A stretch of DNA of 64,000 bases from Erythrobacter donghaensis (lineage in GTDB: Bacteria > Pseudomonadota > Alphaproteobacteria > Sphingomonadales > Sphingomonadaceae): contig NZ_MUYG01000005.1 in the NCBI RefSeq assembly GCF_002155425.1, forward strand, positions 62,001-126,000, read 5' to 3'. The stretch's first letter is position 1; the number at the start of each line of letters is the position of its first letter. The notes below the pieces were generated by a model. It had not been told where the DNA came from, did no database searches, and saw only the letters and a list, made by a program, of their open reading frames with translations. Position numbers and translations under genes: made by a program. Below, in pieces: positions 25,433 through 34,453 of this stretch.

Positions 25433-26926
25433 TTGCGGATCGTGCTCATCAACATTCCGCATCCGGCGATCGGCAGCCGTATCCCGCGCGAGCAATTGCC
25501 GCCGCTGGGCCTGCTGTCGGTCGGCGGGCCGCTGATCGACGACGGGCATGAGGTGCACCTCATCGACGGTGAGTTCGGCCCGATGCCGCTGACGGCGATT
25601 GTTGCCGAGGCGGCGGCGCTGGCACCTGATGTGGTGATGTTCGGCCATTCGGGTTCCTCCTCGGGCCATCCGATCATCGCCGCCTGCGCCGAGGCGGTGC
25701 GCGCGCGGATGCCCGAGGCGACGATTGTTTATGGCGGGGTCCATCCGACCTATTTCTGGCGCGACATCCTCGCCGCCGAGCCGTGGGTCGATGTGATCGT
25801 GCGCGGCGAGGGGGAGGAGACCGCGCGCCAGCTCGCCCGCGCGCTGGCCGGGCAAGCCGCGCTTGATGCAGTGCCCGGACTCGCCCTGCGCCAGAACGGC
25901 GCGCCCTTCGCCACCCCGGCGGCGCCGGTGATCAAGGATCTCGACGCCTATCGCATCGGCTGGGAGCTGATCGATCATGCGCGCTATTCCTACTGGGGCG
26001 GCAAGCGCGCGGTGGTGGTGCAATTCTCGCGCGGGTGCCCGCACCTGTGCACCTATTGCGGCCAGCGCGGCTTCTGGACGCGCTGGCGCCACCGCGACCC
26101 GATCAAATTCGCGGCCGAGATCGCCCGCCTCCACCGCGATCACGGGGTCGAGGTGTTCAACTTCGCCGACGAAAACCCCTCGGCCGGGCGCAAGGCGTGG
26201 AAGGCGTTTCTCGAGGCGCTGATCGCCGAGGACATCGACGTCACCCTCGTCGGATCGACCCGCGCGGACGATATCGTGCGCGATGCGGAGTTCCTGCATC
26301 TCTACAAGAAGGCCGGGTTCGAACGCTTCCTGATGGGCACCGAAAACACCGACGAGGATACCCTGCGCCTGATCCGCAAGGGCGGCGCGACCACCACCGA
26401 CCGCGAGGCGATCCGCCTGCTGCGCCAGCACAATATCCTGTCGATGGCGACCTGGGTGGCGGGCTTCTCGCACCAGACCGACCGCGACATGTGGCACGCG
26501 CTCAAAACGCTGATCTCCTACGACCCCGACCAGATTCAGGCGCTCTATGTCGTCCCCCATCGCTGGACGCCCTATTACGCCGAGGCGACCGAGCGGGATG
26601 TGGTGCAGCCCGACCGCAGCAAGTGGGATTACAAGCATCAGGTGCTCGGCATGGCGCATATGCCGCCGTGGCGGCTGTTCCTGTGGGTCAAGGCGATCGA
26701 GGCGGTGATGCAGCTGCGCCCGCGCGCGCTCCGGCGGCTGATCTGGAACCGCGAGGCCAAGATCCGCCACGCGATCCGCTGGTATTACCGCATGGGCCGC
26801 CGGGTCTGGCTGCACGAGGTGCGCGAATTCCTGCTCCGCGACCGCACCCGGTCGACCGGCGTCAGCGTCGAGCGCTTTGTCGGGGCGAGCCTCGCTGCCG
26901 AGGAAGAGGCGATGCAGGCGCGGTAG
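25433..26926 (+). CDS. B12-binding radical SAM protein, BchE-like
   Basis: A 497-aa protein. The N-terminal cobalamin-binding fold starts RIVLINIPHP and contains YGGVHPTYFW and DVIVRGEGEE. The radical SAM core carries the cluster motif RGCPHLCTYCGQ (CxxxCxxC, about residue 205), then RHRDPIKF and FADENPSAGRKA. The pattern strongly recalls BchE, the anaerobic Mg-protoporphyrin ester cyclase (GGIH-T, IVRGEGEE, RGCP--C-FC-Q--FW--R-RDP). However, the first 25 residues (PPLGLLSVGGPL) differ from classical BchE, and the protein is shorter. TTG 25433 has an AGGGA site and places the fold correctly. It may be a bacteriochlorophyll enzyme in an aerobic phototroph; other B12 radical SAM functions remain possible. 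Confidence 0.8.
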   Translation: MRIVLINIPHPAIGSRIPREQLPPLGLLSVGGPLIDDGHEVHLIDGEFGPMPLTAIVAEAAALAPDVVMFGHSGSSSGHPIIAACAEAVRARMPEATIVYGGVHPTYFWRDILAAEPWVDVIVRGEGEETARQLARALAGQAALDAVPGLALRQNGAPFATPAAPVIKDLDAYRIGWELIDHARYSYWGGKRAVVVQFSRGCPHLCTYCGQRGFWTRWRHRDPIKFAAEIARLHRDHGVEVFNFADENPSAGRKAWKAFLEALIAEDIDVTLVGSTRADDIVRDAEFLHLYKKAGFERFLMGTENTDEDTLRLIRKGGATTTDREAIRLLRQHNILSMATWVAGFSHQTDRDMWHALKTLISYDPDQIQALYVVPHRWTPYYAEATERDVVQPDRSKWDYKHQVLGMAHMPPWRLFLWVKAIEAVMQLRPRALRRLIWNREAKIRHAIRWYYRMGRRVWLHEVREFLLRDRTRSTGVSVERFVGASLAAEEEAMQAR

Positions 26927-27025
26927 CTGCCGAGTCAGCGCCCGGCTGCGCCTGCGTCATTTACCCCATGTTGCAGTGCGACAATTCGCTTGGAGTCGCT
27001 TGCGCCAGGCGTATTCTCGCCGCCG

Positions 27026-27844
27026 ATGACCATCACCGCCACCCTCGCTTTCGCGCTCCCGGCCTTGCTGCTTGCCGGGGCAGGTGCCGGCTTTGCGGGC
27101 GGGCTGTTCGGGATCGGCGGGGGCTTCGTGGTTGTCCCGGCGCTGATGCTGCTGCTGCCGCTGCTGGGGGTCGCGCCGGACCAGACCGCGCATGTCGCGG
27201 TGGGCACTTCGCTCGCCTCGATCATCTTCACCTCGATCCGCTCGACCCGCAGCCACGCGCTGCGCGGCGCGGTCGATTTCGACCTGCTGAAGGGCTGGGC
27301 GGTCTGGGTGGTGCTGGGGACGGGGGTCGGCACGCTGTTTGCCGACATGGTGTCAGGCGCACTGCTGGCGCTGATCTTCGGCGTGGGGGTGCTGTCCTTC
27401 GCGGTCTATTTTCTGCTTCCCGCGCGGCAGGGGGATCCGCTGTTCGCCGCCTTGCCTTCAGGTCTGCCGCGCGCCGGAATCGCCAGCGCGCTGGGCGCGT
27501 TCTCGACCCTGCTCGGGATCGGTGGCGGGACGCTCACCACCCTGACGATGACCGTCTGTGGCACCCCGATCCACCGCGCCATCGGCACGGCGGCCGGGAT
27601 GGGCGCGGTGATCGCCATCCCGGCGACGCTCGGCTTCATCCTGATCGGGCTGGGCGAAAGCGGCCTCGGCTGGGGCGCGCTGGGCTATGTCCACCTGCCC
27701 GCCGCCATCGTGCTGATTGCCACCTCGGTGCTGTGTGCGCCGCTCGGCGTGGCGGCGGCGCACACGCTGTCTCCGGCGATCCTGCGCCGGGTGTTCGGTC
27801 TCTATCTCACGGTCATCGGCGTGCTGATGATCGCCAAGTTCTGA
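27026..27844 (+). CDS. TauE/SafE-family anion (sulfite) exporter
   Basis: A 272-aa membrane protein with eight hydrophobic segments. The two family repeats each begin with a glycine-rich signature: GGLFGIGGGFVVVPAL near residue 27 and GIGGGTLTTLTM near 170, with AVGTSLASI and AIGTAAGMGA after them. TauE/SafE proteins export sulfite, sulfoacetate or related organic anions, or take up some substrates. The start was set at ATG 27026. No sulfur metabolism genes are adjacent, so the substrate is open. Confidence 0.9.
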   Translation: MTITATLAFALPALLLAGAGAGFAGGLFGIGGGFVVVPALMLLLPLLGVAPDQTAHVAVGTSLASIIFTSIRSTRSHALRGAVDFDLLKGWAVWVVLGTGVGTLFADMVSGALLALIFGVGVLSFAVYFLLPARQGDPLFAALPSGLPRAGIASALGAFSTLLGIGGGTLTTLTMTVCGTPIHRAIGTAAGMGAVIAIPATLGFILIGLGESGLGWGALGYVHLPAAIVLIATSVLCAPLGVAAAHTLSPAILRRVFGLYLTVIGVLMIAKF

Positions 27845-27877
27845 CCCCCTGCCACCCTGATCCGAAGGAGTTCTCCG

Positions 27878-29008
27878 ATGCCAACCAACCGCCGATCCTT
27901 TCTCGCCGGTGCCGGGCTTGCCGGCGGCCTCGGTGCCCTGCCGCTGAGCGGGCTGAGCGCTGCGGCGACGAGCGCTGCGGTCGAGCCCGATTTCGGGCCT
28001 AAGATCGGGCAGGCGCTCTTGAGCCGCAACGAGAACCCCTATGGTCCCGCACCCTCGGCGCTGCGGGCGATTGCCGATACCGCGAAGATGGGTTGCTATT
28101 ATGCCGATCGCGGCCAGCAGCGCCTGACCGCGATGATCGCCGAGCGCCACGGGGTCACGCCCGCGCAGGTGGTGGTCGGCGAAGGATCGACCGAGATCCT
28201 GTGCGCCATCGCGCTCGCCTGGGGGCGCGAGGGGTCGATCCTCTGCCCCGATCTGTTCTGGGACACGACCGCGCTTTATGGCGAGCGGCAGGGAGTGTCC
28301 CTGCTGCGCGTGCCGCTGGCGCAGGACATGAACGTCGATCTCGCCGCGATGCAGGCCAAGGTGACAGACGGCGTGGCGCTGGTGCAGATCTGCAACCCCA
28401 ACAATCCCACCGGGATGCTGATCGCGCCCGCCGCGCTGCGCAGCTTTGCCGCCGCCGTCACCCCCACCGCGACCCTGCTGGTGGACGAGGCCTATAACGA
28501 GCTGACCGACCGGCCCGAGGACAACTCGATGATCGATCTGGTGCGCAGCGGCGCCGATGTGATCGTGTGCCGCACTTTCTCCAAGATCTACGGCATGGCC
28601 GGGCTGCGGGTCGGCTATGCCATCACCAGCGAGGCCAATGCCAAGCGCATCCAGTCCCACATGATGAGCTTCGGCGGCAATCTCGCCGGGCTGGCGGCGG
28701 CGATTGCGAGCTATGACGACACGCCCTTCCTCGACCAGTCGCGCGCGGCGGTGTTGGAGGGGCGGGCGATGATCGTCGATGCGGTCGCCAAGGCCGGGCT
28801 GACCGCGCTGCCCTCGCAGACCAATTTCGTGTTCGTGAAGGTGCCCGATGCCAACAGCCTGCGCGATGCGATGGCCGAGAAGGGGATCGCCATCCGCGGC
28901 GCCTATGGGCCCTGGGCAGGCTATTCGCGGGTGAGCACGGGCAGGCTCGAGGATGTCTCCCGCTATGCCGCAGCGCTGCCCGAACTGGCGCAGCGCCTCT
29001 GGGCCTGA
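27878..29008 (+). CDS. HisC-like PLP aminotransferase with Tat signal
   Basis: A 376-aa fold-type I aminotransferase resembling histidinol-phosphate aminotransferase: SRNENPYGPAP near the start, NPNNPTGML (substrate and cofactor region), DEAYNE, and SKIYGMAGLRVGY with the PLP-binding Lys. Unlike HisC it begins with a twin-arginine signal, NRRSFLAGAG, a hydrophobic stretch and an Ala-rich cleavage region. It may therefore be exported folded, with its cofactor, to the periplasm. An AAGGAG ribosome-binding site supports this start, so the signal is real rather than an upstream over-extension. Substrate unknown. Confidence 0.9.
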   Translation: MPTNRRSFLAGAGLAGGLGALPLSGLSAAATSAAVEPDFGPKIGQALLSRNENPYGPAPSALRAIADTAKMGCYYADRGQQRLTAMIAERHGVTPAQVVVGEGSTEILCAIALAWGREGSILCPDLFWDTTALYGERQGVSLLRVPLAQDMNVDLAAMQAKVTDGVALVQICNPNNPTGMLIAPAALRSFAAAVTPTATLLVDEAYNELTDRPEDNSMIDLVRSGADVIVCRTFSKIYGMAGLRVGYAITSEANAKRIQSHMMSFGGNLAGLAAAIASYDDTPFLDQSRAAVLEGRAMIVDAVAKAGLTALPSQTNFVFVKVPDANSLRDAMAEKGIAIRGAYGPWAGYSRVSTGRLEDVSRYAAALPELAQRLWA

Positions 29009-29027
29009 GGCGACGGCTGAAAGTGGT

Positions 29028-29894
29028 CTAGGCGAACAGCCGCGCAGCCACCGCGTCGAGCTTGGCCATCAGCGCGGGATCATGCTCGTCGGGCGCGGTG
29101 ATCAGCGCATCGTCCAAGGCGGTGTCGATGGGTGACGGCTCGCGCTCCTCGGGCAGGGCGGCGATGAAGTTCTGCACCATCGTCCGTGCAAGCGCGCCGT
29201 TGGCCTGCATCTGCCCGACAACCTGCGCAACGTCGACCGCTTCGCCCTCGCGCCAGCAATCGTAATCGGTGATCATCCCGACGAGCGCATAGGGAAGCTC
29301 CGCCTCGCGCGCGAGTTTGGCTTCGGGCATCGCGGTCATCCCGATCACGTCCGCGCCCCATGCGCGGTACATCCGGCTTTCCGCACGGGTCGAGAATTGC
29401 GGGCCTTCCATCGCAAGATAGGTCGCCCCGACGGCGACCTTGCCCTTGGCTTCGGCAATCGCGTGGGCGGCCATGTCCGACAGGCGCGCGCAGACCGGAT
29501 CGGCCATCGAGACATGGGTGACGAAACCGCTGGTGTAGAAGGTGCCGGGCCGCGCGACGGTGCGGTCGATGAACTGTTCGACGACCGCAAAGCGCCCCGG
29601 CTCCAGCTCTTCGCGCAAGCTCCCCACCGCGCTGATCGCCAGAATGTCGGTGCAGCCCGCGCGCTTGAGCGCATCGATATTGGCGCGCGAATTCAGCTCG
29701 CTCGGCGCAATCGGGTGGCCGCGGCCGTGGCGCGGGAGGAAGCGCACCTTGACCCCGCCCAGCGTGCCGAACAGGATCTCGTCGGAAGGATCGCCCCACG
29801 GCGTATCGATCGCGATCCACTGCGTGTCCTCCATGCCGTCAATGGCATAGAGCCCGGATCCCCCGATGATCCCGATGCACCACTCGCTGGCCAT
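29028..29894 (-). CDS. mtnP: S-methyl-5'-thioadenosine phosphorylase
   Basis: A 288-aa enzyme of the methionine salvage pathway that cleaves methylthioadenosine with phosphate. The start WCIGIIGGSGLY, LPRHGRGHPIAPSELNSRAN (phosphate site), AISAVGSLREEL, YLAMEGPQFSTRAES and MTAMPEAKLAREAEL match the MTAP group of purine phosphorylases over the expected length. It lies 33 bases downstream of the GST gene on the same strand and may be co-transcribed with it. Confidence 0.96.
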   Translation of the reverse strand: MASEWCIGIIGGSGLYAIDGMEDTQWIAIDTPWGDPSDEILFGTLGGVKVRFLPRHGRGHPIAPSELNSRANIDALKRAGCTDILAISAVGSLREELEPGRFAVVEQFIDRTVARPGTFYTSGFVTHVSMADPVCARLSDMAAHAIAEAKGKVAVGATYLAMEGPQFSTRAESRMYRAWGADVIGMTAMPEAKLAREAELPYALVGMITDYDCWREGEAVDVAQVVGQMQANGALARTMVQNFIAALPEEREPSPIDTALDDALITAPDEHDPALMAKLDAVAARLFA

Positions 29895-29927
29895 GCGCCC
29901 CGTTACCCTCTCTCTTGTCTCAACGCC

Positions 29928-30632
29928 TTAGGTCAGGTCGAAGCGGGTGGGCAAGGCCTTGCGGATGATCTTTTCCGCTTGTTCGTAAGGTTCCGCGATC
30001 AGCGGCAGGGCCTGCATCGCGGCAAAGTGCGCGGCAACGCCGGGCCACTTGTCCAGCGGAGTCTCGGCCACCAGCGACACCTGCATCAGCACGCAGGCCA
30101 CCGTGATGTCGGCAATCGACAGCGCATCGCCTGCGAAATAGGCTCGCCCGCCGAGCCGCGTTTCGAGCACATCGAACACCGGCGGCAGCTGGTTCGCCCA
30201 CGCATCGCGCGCCTTGTCGAGATCGGGTTCCTGCCCCTTGCTGATGGCAAAGAAGATCGGCCGGAAGATCCCGAGGCCGCCCGCCATGGCGAGCGTGGTG
30301 TCCGCGAATTCCTCGATGAACAGCGCTTGCGCATGAGCCATCGGCTCTTCCGGATAGAGCGCCGGGGCAGGGTGCTTTTTCTCGATATAGGCGCAGATTG
30401 CCGAGGAATCGGGGATCGTCCCGGCCAGACCTTCTTCCGCCACGCTGCGATCGCGCAGCACCGGAATGCGCTTCATCGGCGAAATTTCGACGAACCACGG
30501 CGGGGGCGCGAAGATGTTGATCGCCTCGACCTCGTAAGGCACGCCCTTGGCGATGCACATTCCCGCGGCCTTGCGCACGAAGGGTGAAACCGGGCTGCCG
30601 TAGATTATCAGATCGGGGCGCGAGTCACTCAT
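29928..30632 (-). CDS. Glutathione S-transferase family protein
   Basis: A 234-aa protein with an N-terminal thioredoxin-like GST domain (LIIYGSPVSPFVRKA; SPFVRK holds the likely catalytic Ser) and an all-helical C-terminal domain (FAGDALSIADITVACV is the conserved N-capping box region). The frame runs to 30707, but ATG 30632 is followed directly by the conserved strand and was chosen. Substrate class not determinable. The 193 bases to the divergent aldehyde dehydrogenase gene should hold both promoters. Confidence 0.9.
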   Translation of the reverse strand: MSDSRPDLIIYGSPVSPFVRKAAGMCIAKGVPYEVEAINIFAPPPWFVEISPMKRIPVLRDRSVAEEGLAGTIPDSSAICAYIEKKHPAPALYPEEPMAHAQALFIEEFADTTLAMAGGLGIFRPIFFAISKGQEPDLDKARDAWANQLPPVFDVLETRLGGRAYFAGDALSIADITVACVLMQVSLVAETPLDKWPGVAAHFAAMQALPLIAEPYEQAEKIIRKALPTRFDLT

Positions 30633-30825
30633 GCGGCATCTCCGTGCATTGTCTCTCCGGCCGCATCCATAGCCGCGCGCAGCAATAGCGCAATCGCCAG
30701 TCGCCACGCGTCGCCGCGCCGCCTACACTCGCCGCCACAGCCGCGATTGCGTTTTGCAATCGGGCGCGCCACTTTGCGCGGGAGTGAGACGACTCCCCCA
30801 ATCAGAGGACGAGAGAGGACACATA

Positions 30826-32253
30826 ATGGTCACCCAGTACAAGAACCTCATCAACGGCAAGATGGTCGCGACCGACCGGATGCTCGATGTCGTCAACCCC
30901 GCAACCGAGCAGGTGATCGGTCAGGTCCCCGCTTGCGGCAAGGCCGAGCTGGACGAGGCCGTCGCTGCCGCGCGCGCCGCGTTCAAGACGTGGAAGAACA
31001 CCCCGATCGAGGAACGTCGTGCCGCGATCCAAGCGATTTCGGGCGCGATCAAGGCCAATGCCGAGGAGCTTTACCGCCTGCTCACCAGCGAGCAGGGCAA
31101 GCCGCACGATCAGGCCAAGGGCGAGATCTATGGCGCAGCCGCGATGAGCGCGGCGCAGTCCACGCTCAGCCTCGATGACGAGATTAACGAGGACAGCGAC
31201 ACCCGCCTCAGCCGCACCCGCCGCGTGCCGGTGGGTGTGGTCGCAGGGATCGTGCCGTGGAACTTCCCGGTGATGATGGCGATCCAGAAGATCGCGCCCG
31301 CGATGCTCTCGGGCTGCACCATCGTTTTGAAGCCCTCGCCCTTCACCCCGCTCACCACGCTGCGCATCGCCGAGCTGATCGCGGACAAGGTGCCGCCGGG
31401 CGTGGTCAACATCATCACCGGCGAGGACGACCTCGGCCCGCTGATGACCAGCCACCCCGATATCGACAAGATCACCTTCACCGGCTCGACCGCGACCGGC
31501 AAGAAGATCATGGAAGGCGCCTCGGCCGATCTCAAGCGCATCACGCTCGAACTGGGCGGCAACGATGCCTCGATCGTGCTCCCCGATGCGGACCCCAAGA
31601 AGGTCGCCGAGCAGCTGTTCTGGTCGAGCTTCTCGAACGCAGGCCAGATCTGCGTCGCGGCCAAGCGCGTCTATATCCACGAGGACATCTATGACGAGCT
31701 TTCGGCGGCGATCGTGGAATATGCCAAGACCGTGACCGTCGGCGACGGCGCGCAGCAGGGCACGGGCGTCGGCCCGATCCAGAACAAGAAGCAGTACGAA
31801 CGCGTGCTCGAGCTGATCGAGGACGCCAAGGACAATGGCTACAAGTTCCTGCTGGGCGGCAATGTCGACCCCTCCGGCACCGGCTACTTCGTGCCGCTGA
31901 CCATTCTCGACAACCCGCCCGAAGATGCGCGGATCGTCGCCGAGGAGCAGTTCGGCCCGGTCATGCCTCTGATGAAGTTCTCCTCGGAAGAGGAAGTCAT
32001 CAGCCGCGCCAACAACTCCGAATACGGCCTCGCCGGCGCGGTGTGGACCGGCAACCCGGACAAGGGCGTCGAAATCGCCGAGCAGCTCGAAACCGGCACG
32101 GTGTGGATCAACGAATATCTCCACCTCTCCCCGTTTGCGCCTTTCGGCGGGCACAAGCAGTCGGGCTTCGGCGCCGAATACGGCAAGGAAGGCCTGAAGG
32201 AGTTCACCTATGCGCAGGTGATCACGGTCAAGAAGGACAACGTTCCGGCTTGA
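30826..32253 (+). CDS. NAD(P)-dependent aldehyde dehydrogenase
   Basis: A 475-aa aldehyde dehydrogenase. Visible motifs: VAGIVPWNFPVMM, FTGSTATGKKIM (NAD site), LELGGNDASIV (general base Glu) and NAGQICVAAKRV (nucleophile Cys, about residue 275), with EEQFGPVMPL and PFGGHKQSGFGAEYG at the C-terminus. Closest in character to the broad aldehyde / succinate-semialdehyde / betaine-aldehyde group; the exact substrate cannot be assigned. The ATG at 30826 follows AGAGAGGAC. Confidence 0.93.
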   Translation: MVTQYKNLINGKMVATDRMLDVVNPATEQVIGQVPACGKAELDEAVAAARAAFKTWKNTPIEERRAAIQAISGAIKANAEELYRLLTSEQGKPHDQAKGEIYGAAAMSAAQSTLSLDDEINEDSDTRLSRTRRVPVGVVAGIVPWNFPVMMAIQKIAPAMLSGCTIVLKPSPFTPLTTLRIAELIADKVPPGVVNIITGEDDLGPLMTSHPDIDKITFTGSTATGKKIMEGASADLKRITLELGGNDASIVLPDADPKKVAEQLFWSSFSNAGQICVAAKRVYIHEDIYDELSAAIVEYAKTVTVGDGAQQGTGVGPIQNKKQYERVLELIEDAKDNGYKFLLGGNVDPSGTGYFVPLTILDNPPEDARIVAEEQFGPVMPLMKFSSEEEVISRANNSEYGLAGAVWTGNPDKGVEIAEQLETGTVWINEYLHLSPFAPFGGHKQSGFGAEYGKEGLKEFTYAQVITVKKDNVPA

Positions 32254-32300
32254 TCATTGGCCCTGTGGCAGGCACCGTGCACGCAAAGGGAGGGATGATC

Positions 32301-33080
32301 ATGCGTAATGCTATCAAACTGTTGACCGCTGCCGTGCCGGGGCTTGCCATTGCCGGACTGGCCGGAGCCATGCTGCTGGCCCCGGCCGCCCCGGCGGATG
32401 CGCAGAGCATGGGAGACCTGCTGGGGGCGGGGAAGAAGGTCGTGCAGGCGGCGACCGTCTCGGATGCGGAGATCGTGGCCTATTTCGGCCAGATGTCCGA
32501 CGAGATGGACCAGAAGAACCCGCTCGCTCCTGCCAAGAGCCCCCACGCCGTCCGGCTCGCCAAGCTGACCCAGGGGCTCAAGAGCTATGACGGGCTGACG
32601 CTCGACATTCAGGCCTATCTTGTCGACGAGGTGAATGCCTTCGCCATGGGGGACGGCACGGTGCGGGTCTATTCCGGGCTGATGGACAGGTTCACCGATG
32701 ACGAGGTGCGCTGCGTGATCGGGCACGAGATCGGACATGTGAAGCTTGAACACGGGCAGAAGCGGCTGAAGCGCGCGCTCCAGCAGGATGCCGCGCTGAG
32801 CGTGGCGGGCACGGCCAGCGGCGGGGTGCGGCGCATCGCGGATTCGCGGCTCGGCGGGCTGATCCAGAACGTGATGTATGCCCAGCACTCGCAGGCCGCC
32901 GAGACGCAGTCCGATGACTATGCGCTGACCTTCATGGCCGCCAATGGCTATGACCGGATGGCCTGCGCGACCGCGATGGACAAGCTTGCGGCGATGGGCG
33001 GCGGGGGCGGGATTGCCTTGTTGCAAACCCATCCCAATCCGGCCAGCCGAGCCAAGCGGATGCGCAAGCAGATCGGTTGA
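32301..33080 (+). CDS. Secreted M48-family metalloprotease
   Basis: A 259-aa protein: signal peptide (LLTAAVPGLAIAGLAGAML, cleavage near ADAQ), then a Zn-peptidase with HEIGHVKLEH (HExxH about residue 149) and a downstream QAAETQSDDYAL (third zinc ligand Glu). NAFAMGDGTVRVYSGLM is typical of the BepA/LoiP group, which degrades misassembled outer-membrane proteins in the periplasm. It is much shorter than BepA and lacks the TPR part, so it is closer to LoiP/YcaL. ATG 32301 has AGGGAGGG 6 bases upstream; ATG 32295 would be too close. Confidence 0.9.
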   Translation: MRNAIKLLTAAVPGLAIAGLAGAMLLAPAAPADAQSMGDLLGAGKKVVQAATVSDAEIVAYFGQMSDEMDQKNPLAPAKSPHAVRLAKLTQGLKSYDGLTLDIQAYLVDEVNAFAMGDGTVRVYSGLMDRFTDDEVRCVIGHEIGHVKLEHGQKRLKRALQQDAALSVAGTASGGVRRIADSRLGGLIQNVMYAQHSQAAETQSDDYALTFMAANGYDRMACATAMDKLAAMGGGGGIALLQTHPNPASRAKRMRKQIG

Positions 33081-33108
33081 TCCGTTCGGTGCCCGTCCCT
33101 CAGCCCGC

Positions 33109-34452
33109 ATGATGGACGCGGACACCCTCGTCGCCGGTCTTGACCGGGTGATGGCGCGTGTGGGCCTCGGCGCTGTGTCGTCGGAGCCGAAGCGCCTGAC
33201 GGGCGGGGCGGTGATGGAGAGCTGGCGGTTTTCCGCTGGCGGCTGCGATTACGTCCTGCGCCGCGCGCCGAGCCTCGCCTTCATGGAGGGGCGGCCTTAC
33301 GGGCACGCCACCGAGGCAGCGCTGATCGAGGCGGCGCGTGCCAAAGGCGTGACCGCGCCGGAAGTGGTGGCGGTGCTGGAGGAGGCGGACGGGCTCGGGA
33401 GCGGCTTCGTGATGCGAGCGCTGCCGGGGACGGCTGATCCCAAGGTCATTCTGGCCTGCGACGACCCCGATGGGCTGCTGCGCGGCATTGCCCGCGACCT
33501 CGCCTGCATCCACCGCTTGCGGCAAGCGGATGTGCCCGAGGGCGTGCCGGTGATGGATTACCGCGCCGCCATCGCCGACCTCAAGGCGCAGTTCATCGAG
33601 GCGGGCGGGGATCGCCCGATCATCGCACTCGGCCTCAAGTGGCTGGAGGACAATTGCCCGCCTAAGGTCGAACCCGTCCTCAACCACGGCGATTACCGAA
33701 TGGGCAATCTGCTGGTCGAAGGCTCGGCTCTGACCGGCGTGCTCGACTGGGAAATCGCCCATTTCGGCGATCGCCACGAAGACCTCGCCTTCGGCTGCAT
33801 GGCGGTGTGGCGCTTCGCCCGCTATGACCGGCCCGCGCTGGGGCTGGGGTCAATTACTGATTACATCGCTGCCTACGAGGCCGAGGCGGGGGTCACCATC
33901 GACCCCGCACGCTTCCGTTTCTGGACGATCTACCGCACCGTGTGGTGGGCGCTGGGATGCCTCAAGATGGCGGCGCAATGGCGCTCGGGCGCGGACCGGA
34001 TGCTCGAACGCGTGGTGATCTCGCGCCGGACGAGCGAGCAGGAGCTCGATCTGCTGCTGCTGCTGGAGGAGGACGCGCCGGAGGAGGAGCGTAAACCGAT
34101 CCGGAATGCGACAGTGTTCGGGGATGGATCAGGCGAAGCGACCGAGGCAGAACTCGCCGAGGCTGTAAGCGAGTGGTTGGGCACAATCAAAGACCGATTG
34201 GAAGGGCATGACCGGTTCCAACTTGCAGTCGCTCGCAATGCCTTAGGAATCATAGCTCGCGAATCTAGACAACCGACCTGGAATTCGGTCCCAGAGATGA
34301 GTGCCGAGATTCTATCTAGCGACATTTCGCCATTCGAAAATCCCGGCCTGCTCGCTGAGTTTCGCAGATACGCGCTTACGAAAGTTTCGAACGATTCCCC
34401 AAAGTATCCTGCGCTCGCTGCGGCATGGAACAAGTGGACCGGAGAGGAATAA
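33109..34452 (+). CDS. APH-type kinase fused to DUF6285
   Basis: A 447-aa two-domain protein. Residues 1-310 form an aminoglycoside-phosphotransferase-like kinase of the kind found beside acyl-CoA dehydrogenases (cf. ACAD10/11): RRAPS, then LNHGDYRMGNLLV (catalytic Asp) and GVLDWEIAHFGDR (metal Asp). Residues about 345-447 match DUF6285 (ELAEAVSEWLGTIKDRL, FQLAVARNALGIIARE), which is normally a separate small protein encoded next to the kinase. The DUF6285 part (from about 34110) has clearly lower GC and different codon use from the kinase part. The acyl-CoA dehydrogenase follows by 1 base, so they probably act together on 4-hydroxy-acyl or similar substrates. Confidence 0.88.
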   Translation: MMDADTLVAGLDRVMARVGLGAVSSEPKRLTGGAVMESWRFSAGGCDYVLRRAPSLAFMEGRPYGHATEAALIEAARAKGVTAPEVVAVLEEADGLGSGFVMRALPGTADPKVILACDDPDGLLRGIARDLACIHRLRQADVPEGVPVMDYRAAIADLKAQFIEAGGDRPIIALGLKWLEDNCPPKVEPVLNHGDYRMGNLLVEGSALTGVLDWEIAHFGDRHEDLAFGCMAVWRFARYDRPALGLGSITDYIAAYEAEAGVTIDPARFRFWTIYRTVWWALGCLKMAAQWRSGADRMLERVVISRRTSEQELDLLLLLEEDAPEEERKPIRNATVFGDGSGEATEAELAEAVSEWLGTIKDRLEGHDRFQLAVARNALGIIARESRQPTWNSVPEMSAEILSSDISPFENPGLLAEFRRYALTKVSNDSPKYPALAAAWNKWTGEE

Positions 34453-34453
34453 C

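Noticed and set aside
26035-28002. 655-codon plus-strand frame spanning the radical SAM and TauE genes
   Set aside because: It runs through two clear genes in another frame and has no protein-like composition.
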